Assembly (NCBI GenBank): GCA_963830725.1
Contig: CAWHNO010000013.1
Span: 124,001 to 188,000, forward strand
Direction of reading: 5' to 3'
DNA from: DASSUW01 sp963830725
Lineage (GTDB): Bacteria > Actinomycetota > Thermoleophilia > Solirubrobacterales > Solirubrobacteraceae
Length of the DNA: 64,000 nt
Made by a program: the position numbers and the translations under genes. This document shows, piece by piece, positions 1 through 6,819 of this stretch. The notes under the pieces are model-generated. The model was not told where the DNA came from. It did not search any database and was given only the letters and a program-made list of their open reading frames with translations. The number at the start of each line of letters is the position of its first letter. Position 1 is the first letter of the stretch.

Positions 1-875
1 TGCGCGACGGCGAGCCGTTCGCCGGCGGCGACGGCCGCGACCAGATGGTCGAGCTGGGCTCGGGGCGGCTCGTGGGCGGCTTCGAGGAGCAGCTCGAGGG
101 CGCCTCGGCCGGCGACGAGCGCACGGTGACGGTGACCTTCCCCGAGGACTACCCGTCGCCCGAGCTGGCCGGCGAGGAGGCGCAGTTCGCGGTCACGGTC
201 AAGGAGGTCAAGGCCAAGGAGCTGCCCGCGCTCGACGACGACCTCGCCGCGGAGGCCGGCTTCGACACGCTCGACGAGCTGCGCGAGGACATCCGCTCCC
301 GGCTGGCCGAGGTCGACAGCGCGCAGATCGAGTCCGAGTTCCGCGAGGCCGCGCTCGACTCGGCGGTGAAGTCCGCGACCGTCGAGGTCCCCGAGGCCCT
401 GGTCGAGGCGCGAGCCCGGGAGCTGTGGGACTCGATGCTGCACTCGCTCGGCCACCAGGGCATCAACCGCGAGACCTATCTGCGGATCGCCGGTCGCGAC
501 GAGTCGGAGATCGTCGAGCAGAGCAAGCCCGACGCCGAGCAGGCGCTGCGGCGCGAGGCCGTGCTGGCGGCGATCATCGAGGCCGAGGGCATCGAGCCGA
601 CCGAGGAGGAGGTCCTCGAGGCGGTCGAGCAGGCGGCCGCCGACGGCCGCGGCCGCACCTCGCCGAAGAAGCTGCTCGAGCGCCTGAAGTCGACGGGCGG
701 GCTCGAGAGCCTCAAGCAGGACCTCGCCCAGCGCAAGGCGCTGGACCTCGTCGCCGAGTCCGCGATGCCGATCTCGATCGAGCAGGCGCAGGCGCGCGAC
801 AAGCTCTGGACGCCGGGTGACTCCGAGCGCGCCGAGAGCGGCTCGAGCGGCCAGATCTGGACGCCTGGTTCCTAG
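1..875 (+). CDS. tig: Trigger factor, C-terminal part (5' end outside window)
   Basis: Ribosome-associated chaperone and peptidyl-prolyl isomerase that meets nascent chains at the exit tunnel. The reading frame is already open at base 3, and about 290 codons are seen of a family length near 430-480. The segment begins inside the FKBP-like PPIase domain (LGSGRLVGGFEEQL, then VTFPEDY and ELAGEEAQF), followed by VKEVKAKELPALDDD, which leads into the helical C-terminal chaperone domain. It ends with a Ser/Gly-rich tail. It lies upstream of clpP and clpX, the classical tig-clpP-clpX order. The ribosome-binding N-terminal domain is outside the window. The family call is secure. Confidence 0.95.
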   Translation, partial: RDGEPFAGGDGRDQMVELGSGRLVGGFEEQLEGASAGDERTVTVTFPEDYPSPELAGEEAQFAVTVKEVKAKELPALDDDLAAEAGFDTLDELREDIRSRLAEVDSAQIESEFREAALDSAVKSATVEVPEALVEARARELWDSMLHSLGHQGINRETYLRIAGRDESEIVEQSKPDAEQALRREAVLAAIIEAEGIEPTEEEVLEAVEQAAADGRGRTSPKKLLERLKSTGGLESLKQDLAQRKALDLVAESAMPISIEQAQARDKLWTPGDSERAESGSSGQIWTPGS

Positions 876-983
876 TCGGTAGACCGGGAAAGGCGGCGTC
901 TGGCGATTGCTAGGCTGTCGCCGGGCTCCCAGCCCAGAAGCTGAGCAGGACTCGAGCGCCCGAAGCGAAACGAAGCGAGGACC

Positions 984-1568
984 GTGAGCCCACTCGTACC
1001 GATGGTCGTCGAACAGACCTCCCGTGGGGAGCGCGCGTTCGACATCTACAGCCGCCTGCTGAACGAGCGGATCGTCTTTCTCGGGACGCCCGTCGACGAC
1101 CAGATCGCGAACCTGATCGTCGCGCAGCTCCTCCATCTGGAGGCCGAGGATCCCGACAAGGACATCTCGATCTACATCAACTCACCGGGCGGTTCGGTCT
1201 ACGCGGGGCTCGCGATCTACGACACGATGCAATTCATCAAGCCCGACGTCCAGACCATCTGCGTCGGCATCGCGATGTCGATGGGGGCGCTCCTGCTGGC
1301 GGGCGGCGCGAAGGGCAAGCGGATGGCGCTGCCGAACGCGAAGATCCTCATCCACCAGGTCTCCTCGGGCTTCCAGGGCCAGGCCACCGACATCGAGATC
1401 CACGCCCGCGAGGTGATCGATCTCCGCCGCCGGCTCGACGAGATCATCGCCGACCACACGGGTCAGGAGATCGACAAGGTCAGGCAGGACACCGAGCGCG
1501 ACTACTTCATGAGCTCGGATGAAGCCACGAAGTACGGCATCATCGACAGGGTGATCTCCGAGCACTAG
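984..1568 (+). CDS. clpP: ATP-dependent Clp protease proteolytic subunit
   Basis: Serine peptidase that forms the tetradecameric chamber fed by ClpX or ClpC. The 194-residue product has the usual length. The catalytic triad is visible as Ser99 (GIAMSMGA), His124 (ILIHQ) and Asp173 (ERDYFM). The oxyanion-region motif INSPGGSV is at 65-72. The start is GTG, placed by homology (FDIYSRLLNERIVFLG near the N-terminus) and by a purine-rich GCGAGG just upstream. A possible -10 box TAGGCT lies about 70 nt upstream at 911-916, so this gene probably has a leader. It is followed 12 nt later by clpX and likely cotranscribed with it. Confidence 0.97.
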   Translation: MSPLVPMVVEQTSRGERAFDIYSRLLNERIVFLGTPVDDQIANLIVAQLLHLEAEDPDKDISIYINSPGGSVYAGLAIYDTMQFIKPDVQTICVGIAMSMGALLLAGGAKGKRMALPNAKILIHQVSSGFQGQATDIEIHAREVIDLRRRLDEIIADHTGQEIDKVRQDTERDYFMSSDEATKYGIIDRVISEH

Positions 1569-1580
1569 GAGACGGACTCC

Positions 1581-2852
<1,272 letters not shown>

Positions 2853-2856
2853 CCGT

Positions 2857-3723
2857 TCAGACCCTGCCGTTGGCGCGCAGGGTCTTCAGCGCGAGCATGG
2901 TGGCGACGCCGCGCCACTCGACGGCGGCCGCCGCGTTCCAGTCCGGCCATGAGACGGTCCAGCCGCCGTCGCTCTGCTGGCCGGCCTCCAGGGCGTCGAG
3001 GTGACGTTCGATCGTCGCGCCGTCGAACAGCCGGCGGCTGCGGGAGCTGGGGGTCGGGGCGAGATCGAGCGGCGTCGGGAGCTCGGCGGAGGCATCGGGC
3101 CCGGCGTTCGCCAGGACCGCGAGGCCGCCGGCGAGCGCGTCGAGCGCCTGCTCGGCCCGGTTGTCGTCGGCCGTCGCGTTGAGGAAGGCGACGCCGAAGC
3201 GGACGTCGTAGCCGACCCCGACATCAGGTGCCGTCAGGTCGAGGTCGGCGATCCGGCGGAAGCAGAACTCGCTCGCGCGCTCGAGCCATGGGTGCCGCGC
3301 GCCGAGGTGGTGGAGGGCCGCGGCGTTCGCGGCGGTCTGGGTCAGCGACGACTCGTCGGCGTGCCGCCACCACGGTGCGTGCGGGTGGGCCATCGCGTCC
3401 TCGAGCACGAACGGGATCCCGCCGTCGTCGCGCGCGATCGTCGCGAGCCAGTCGCAGGCCGCGACGATCATCGGGTCGTCGCGCTCCCCGATCTCGTGCA
3501 GGATCTCCATCACGGTATGGATGCCGACGGGCTGGCTGGTCGGGGCCCGCATGTCGGGCTCGATCGCGTGGCCGAAGCCGCCGTCGTCGTTGCGGTAGGC
3601 GCGCAGGGCGTGCAGCACGGGCTCGTACGGCGCGCCCTCGAAGAGGTGCTCGAAGCGGCGGCGCTCCAGCACGCGGGCGTTGGCGTGCAGGAAGGTCGTC
3701 GCGGCGTTGAGGTCGACGGTCAT
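2857..3723 (-). CDS. Prenyltransferase/terpenoid-cyclase-fold protein of unknown function
   Basis: A 288-residue protein with alpha/alpha-toroid repeats of the squalene-cyclase/prenyltransferase superfamily. Repeated D-DGG-F and QSDGGW motifs are visible (NDDGGFGHAIEPD near 47-60, ARDDGGIPF, QQSDGGWTVSWPDW near the end). There is no DxDD motif of class II cyclases, so true cyclase activity is not supported. No signal peptide or membrane segment is visible. The start is the ATG that overlaps the stop of the upstream AraC-type regulator (ATGA), so the two are translationally coupled and probably functionally linked. The substrate is unknown. Confidence 0.7.
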   Translation of the reverse strand: MTVDLNAATTFLHANARVLERRRFEHLFEGAPYEPVLHALRAYRNDDGGFGHAIEPDMRAPTSQPVGIHTVMEILHEIGERDDPMIVAACDWLATIARDDGGIPFVLEDAMAHPHAPWWRHADESSLTQTAANAAALHHLGARHPWLERASEFCFRRIADLDLTAPDVGVGYDVRFGVAFLNATADDNRAEQALDALAGGLAVLANAGPDASAELPTPLDLAPTPSSRSRRLFDGATIERHLDALEAGQQSDGGWTVSWPDWNAAAAVEWRGVATMLALKTLRANGRV

Positions 3724-4439
3724 GCAGCCATCGTGGCCGGCGCGCGGCGGTCCGTCTTGAACGAAACGGACCTCTCGCCGGCGGGTCCGGCGCCGGCGGC
3801 CAGGAGCTGTGCGGGGGGCAGCCCGGCCAGCCGCGTGCACTCGCGCGTGAGGTGCGCCTGGTCGGCGTAGCCTGCGTCGAGCGCCAGCCGCGCGAGGTCG
3901 TGGCCGCCGCTCGCCAGCGCGAGGAAGCGCTGGAAGCGGAGGATCCGCTCGAGCGTCTTCGGGCCGTAGCCGACGGCGTCGGTGAACCGGCGCCGGAGCT
4001 GGCGGTCGCCGATCCCGAGCGCCTCGCGTGGGGTACCGGTTGCGGCGGCGCGCACGAGCGGGTCGGCCGCCCCGCCCCGCCGCATGACCGCTGCGGCCAG
4101 CTCCTGCACGTTCGTCGCCCGCTCGGCGATGCGACGCGCCTCGGCGGCACCCCACACGTCCTCGAGCGGAACGGTGACGTCGAGCAGCTCGGCCGCGGGG
4201 AGCCCGAGCGCCGCGCCGGCGGCGCCGACGCGGAACCGCACGCCGAAGGCGGCGCCCCCGCCCGTCGTCGGGTGCGCGCGCGTCGCCGGCCCGGCGACGA
4301 GCAGCCGGCCGTCCACGGAGACGACGTCGACGCAGGCGTCGGGGAGGATGCGATTCGTCCGGGGTCCCCGCACGCCGTCGTTGGTCCAGAGGCAGGCGAG
4401 CAGCGGGCCGGTCGTCGGCAGCTCGCGGTACGCGGACAT
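3720..4439 (-). CDS. AraC-family transcriptional regulator
   Basis: A 239-residue regulator. The N-terminal half (LLACLWTNDGVRGP, ILPDACVDVV, FGVRFRVGAAGAALG) resembles the sensor region of AraC proteins that carry a DUF6597-type N-terminus. The C-terminal half holds two helix-turn-helix motifs, with RQLRRRFTDAVGYGPKTLERILRFQRFL in two parts and LARLALDAGYADQAHLTREC. The ATG start is supported by a -10-like TACGAT 6 nt upstream. It is coupled by ATGA overlap to the terpenoid-cyclase-fold gene, which is its likely target. The effector is unknown. Confidence 0.85.
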   Translation of the reverse strand: MSAYRELPTTGPLLACLWTNDGVRGPRTNRILPDACVDVVSVDGRLLVAGPATRAHPTTGGGAAFGVRFRVGAAGAALGLPAAELLDVTVPLEDVWGAAEARRIAERATNVQELAAAVMRRGGAADPLVRAAATGTPREALGIGDRQLRRRFTDAVGYGPKTLERILRFQRFLALASGGHDLARLALDAGYADQAHLTRECTRLAGLPPAQLLAAGAGPAGERSVSFKTDRRAPATMAA

Positions 4440-4445
4440 GGGCGG

Positions 4446-4451
4446 ATCGTA
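4446..4451 (-). promoter_or_regulatory. Putative -10 box of the AraC/cyclase-fold operon
   Basis: TACGAT on the minus strand ends 6 nt before the ATG at 4439, with no Shine-Dalgarno. This matches the leaderless arrangement seen throughout the window. No convincing -35 box is visible. Confidence 0.4.
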
Positions 4452-4468
4452 GGGGCCGGCGAACGCAG

Positions 4469-4660
4469 CTGCGGCTGGGTAGGGAGGCTGGTGATCGGCC
4501 GCGCCGCTGGATCTCGGCGAAGCGTCCTGCCTAGGTGGCCCATACGACCACCTAGGCAGGACGATGGCGAGAAATCCGTGCATCGTCCTGGGTAGGGGTC
4601 GCTGTGTGACCCCAGGGCAGGATGGTGCGGCCGATCCCGCCTCCCTACATGCCCGAAGTT
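4469..4660. repeat. Compound palindromic element, copy 1
   Basis: Imperfect outer arms face each other: one runs from 4469 (CTGCGGCTGGGTAGGGAGGC) to GATCGGCCGC, the other is its inverse at 4627-4660 (GCGGCCGATCCCGCCTCCCT). Inside are two hairpins. The first is a perfect 16-bp stem (4523-4538 with 4548-4563, 9-nt loop, centred on CCTAGG). The second, about 4580-4624, is weaker (GGGGTC/GACCCC core). The same outer arms recur at 55225-55404, and a decayed version lies at 39691-39907. The right end overlaps the last codons of the minus-strand glpD gene. Confidence 0.75.
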
Positions 4661-6165
4661 CGTCCCGTCGCCACCTCGCCGAGCTCGAGCCGCTCGACGG
4701 CCTCGACGGCCGCGGCCCGCCACTCCGGCACGAGCCCGGCACGCACGCGGCGGTCGACGAAGTCGCCCGTCGTCACGGCCAGCTCGTGTCGCGCCGCCCA
4801 CAGCAGCTCGGCGGCGCACACCGGCACCCCGGGCGCCACGGGCTCGAGCAGCTCCGGCCGCCCGTCGGCCAGGGCGGCCACGGCCGGCGCCTCGGTGCCG
4901 TAGCGGCGGACGAGTCGCTCCGGCGCGGCGACCGAGCGCAGCGCGGCCGGCGACGCGGCGCCGACCAGCGGCAGCCGGGCCGTCCGGCAGGGCCGATCGG
5001 TCAGTCGGTCGACGACGTCCTGGGCCATCCGGCGGTACGTGGTGAGCTTGCCGCCGACGACGGCGAGCGCGCCGCCGGGGTCCTCCACGATCAGGTGGCG
5101 ACGGGAGAGGTCGGCGGTGTCGCCGTCGGCGTCGGCCAGCGGCCGGAGGCCGGCGTAGCGGCCGCAGACGTCGCCCGGGCCGAGCGGCACCGCGAGCGCT
5201 GCGGAGGCGCGGTCGAGCAGCTCCGCCTCCTCGGCGGCGTCCGGGCGCGGCTCGTCGGCCGGCTCGCCGGGCGCCGGCACGTCGGTGATCCCGACGGCCA
5301 CGAGCCCGTCCGAGCGCGGGAGCGCGAACACCCAGCGGCCGTGCTCGCCGGGAACCGGAATGTTGACCGCGGCGCGCGGCTCGCCCAGTCGCGAGGCGGG
5401 GATCAGCAGATGCGAGCCGCGACTGGGGCGCAGCGCGACGGCGCCGGTCAGCCCGCCGGTCCACACGCCGGCCGCCAGCACCGTGCGCCGGGCGCGCACC
5501 ACGAAGCCGTCGCCCGTCAAGGCGTCGATCACCTCCACGCCGTCGTCGCGCAGCCCGGTGACCTCCGCGTGCGTGAGGATGCGCGCGCCGTGTGCGGCTG
5601 CGGTGCGGGCGACCGCGACGACGAGCCGGGCGTCGTCCTCGAGCTGGCCGTCCCAGCTCAGCAGCGCGCCGCGCAGCCCGCCGGGGCGCAGCGCCGGAGC
5701 GAGCCGGCGCGCCTCGAGCGCGCTCACCCGCCGCGGCGGCGGCAGCGTGCGGCGGCTCGTGCTCGCGGCGGCGCGAAGGCCGTCGCCGGCCCGCAGGCCG
5801 GCCATCGTCTTCGCCGCCGCCCGGCGGTCGACGGCCTCGTCGAGCGGGATCAGGAACGGCAGCGGCCGCACCAGGTGCGGCGCGACATGGCGCATCAGCG
5901 CGGCGCGCTCGACCGCCGACTCCCAGGCCAGCCCCCAGTCGCCGTGCTGGAGGTAGCGCAGCCCGCCGTGCACGAGCTTGGAGCTCCAGCGGCTCGTCCC
6001 GAAGGCGAGGTCGCGCCGCTCGAGCAGCGCGACCGTCAGCCCGCGCGACGCTGCATCCAACGCGATGCCGGCGCCCGTGATGCCGCCGCCGACCACGACG
6101 ACATCCACCGCCTCCCCACCGGCCAGCCGTTCGAGCTCGAGGCGACGCCGGTCGGCGGCGTTCAT
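4645..6165 (-). CDS. glpD: FAD-dependent glycerol-3-phosphate dehydrogenase/oxidase
   Basis: Oxidises sn-glycerol-3-phosphate to dihydroxyacetone phosphate and passes electrons to the respiratory chain or oxygen. The 506-residue product has the N-terminal dinucleotide motif VVVVGGGITGAGIALDAASRG near residues 21-40 (quoted in parts: VVVVGGGITGAGIA), then the GlpD signature GTSRWSSKLVHGGLRYL and the C-terminal GGKLTTYRRMAQ. Its ATG overlaps the TGA of the upstream TetR-family gene (ATGA), making a regulator-enzyme operon. The last codons lie within a palindromic repeat, so the C-terminal tail may have been altered by the repeat. Confidence 0.92.
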   Translation of the reverse strand: MNAADRRRLELERLAGGEAVDVVVVGGGITGAGIALDAASRGLTVALLERRDLAFGTSRWSSKLVHGGLRYLQHGDWGLAWESAVERAALMRHVAPHLVRPLPFLIPLDEAVDRRAAAKTMAGLRAGDGLRAAASTSRRTLPPPRRVSALEARRLAPALRPGGLRGALLSWDGQLEDDARLVVAVARTAAAHGARILTHAEVTGLRDDGVEVIDALTGDGFVVRARRTVLAAGVWTGGLTGAVALRPSRGSHLLIPASRLGEPRAAVNIPVPGEHGRWVFALPRSDGLVAVGITDVPAPGEPADEPRPDAAEEAELLDRASAALAVPLGPGDVCGRYAGLRPLADADGDTADLSRRHLIVEDPGGALAVVGGKLTTYRRMAQDVVDRLTDRPCRTARLPLVGAASPAALRSVAAPERLVRRYGTEAPAVAALADGRPELLEPVAPGVPVCAAELLWAARHELAVTTGDFVDRRVRAGLVPEWRAAAVEAVERLELGEVATGRTSGM

Positions 6166-6728
6166 GGCCGCAGGTATCCGTCGATGGCGCGGCCGAGCTC
6201 CACCCACGGGTCGAGCTCGAGCTCGCCGTGCGAGGCCAGGACGAACCCGCGGGCGATCAGCTCGATGCCGGCCGAGAGCACCTCGGGTGGGGCATCCGTG
6301 CGGACCGAGCCGTCGTCGACCGCCAGCGCCTCGGCTCCGGCCGCCACGGCGATCCGCTGCATGCCGCCGAGCCGCCGCGTCACGTACGGCAGCAGCAGCT
6401 CCGGGTCGACGTCGAGCAATCGCACGAACAGCGGATCGGAGGCGAGCGAGCGGGCGCCGTGGACGACCATCGACACCACGCGCTCGCGCGCCGTCGCGCC
6501 CGAGGCCTGCTCAGCCGCCTGCCCGATCAGGTGCCCGAACTCGCGCGTCATGAGCGCCGCCAGCACCGCCTCGAGGTCGGGAAAGCGACGGTAGAGCGTC
6601 ATCCGGCTCACGCCCGCGCGGCGCGCCACGTCGGTGAGCGTCGTACGCCGCACCCCGACCGCCAGCACGCACGCGCGCGCCGCGTCGAGCAGCCGGCCGT
6701 CCTCGTCAAGCGTGTGACGCTGTGACAT
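6162..6728 (-). CDS. TetR-family transcriptional regulator
   Basis: A 188-residue repressor-type protein. The N-terminal helix-turn-helix is typical (LLDAARACVLAVGVRRTTLTD followed by VARRAGVSRMTLYRRFPDLE). The C-terminal domain is ligand-binding and not assignable. The ATG at 6728 is supported by a -10 box TACATT 10 nt upstream. It is coupled by ATGA overlap to glpD, so control of glycerol-3-phosphate oxidation is a reasonable inference. A palindrome that overlaps its own promoter and start codon suggests autoregulation. Confidence 0.88.
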   Translation of the reverse strand: MSQRHTLDEDGRLLDAARACVLAVGVRRTTLTDVARRAGVSRMTLYRRFPDLEAVLAALMTREFGHLIGQAAEQASGATARERVVSMVVHGARSLASDPLFVRLLDVDPELLLPYVTRRLGGMQRIAVAAGAEALAVDDGSVRTDAPPEVLSAGIELIARGFVLASHGELELDPWVELGRAIDGYLRP

Positions 6729-6747
6729 TGACTGTCGAAATGTAACA
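6721..6747. promoter_or_regulatory. Candidate TetR operator overlapping promoter and start codon
   Basis: TGTGACATT (6721-6729) and AATGTAACA (6739-6747) form an inverted repeat with 8 of 9 positions paired and a 9-nt spacer. It contains the -10 box of the TetR gene and its start codon. The spacing fits a TetR-family dimer site. Binding by this particular regulator is inferred from position only. Confidence 0.55.
6739..6744 (-). promoter_or_regulatory. -10 box of the TetR-glpD operon
   Basis: TACATT on the minus strand ends 10 nt before the ATG at 6728. It lies inside the candidate operator, so repressor binding would block RNA polymerase. No Shine-Dalgarno is visible, consistent with a leaderless transcript. 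Confidence 0.5.
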
Positions 6748-6757
6748 CAAATCCGTA

Positions 6758-6801
6758 TGCGGCTTACTCCCACTCGCAAGCTCGTGGGAGCGCCTTGATT
6801 A
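6758..6801. repeat. TCGCAAGCTC-loop palindrome, copy A
   Basis: TGCGGCTT, then a 7-bp perfect stem CTCCCAC/GTGGGAG (6767-6773 with 6784-6790) around the loop TCGCAAGCTC (6774-6783), then CGCCTTGATTA. The stem differs from copies B (12413) and C (49113) but stays fully paired. It lies between divergent genes, so it is not a terminator, and it ends 2 nt before the valS -10 box. Confidence 0.8.
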
Positions 6802-6803
6802 CC

Positions 6804-6809
6804 TAGACT
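6804..6809 (+). promoter_or_regulatory. -10 box of valS
   Basis: TAGACT ends 10 nt before the valS ATG, with CCGCGGCCCC between them and no Shine-Dalgarno. Nearly the same TAGACTCCGC string precedes hisIE at 60259. This implies a leaderless transcript. Confidence 0.5.
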
Positions 6810-6819
6810 CCGCGGCCCC

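Noticed and set aside
4629..4662. Shared string GGCCGATCCCGCCTCC at 4629 and 39791 as an att site
   Set aside because: It fits better as the right arm of the compound palindrome, because it has an inverse partner arm and no integrase gene lies nearby.
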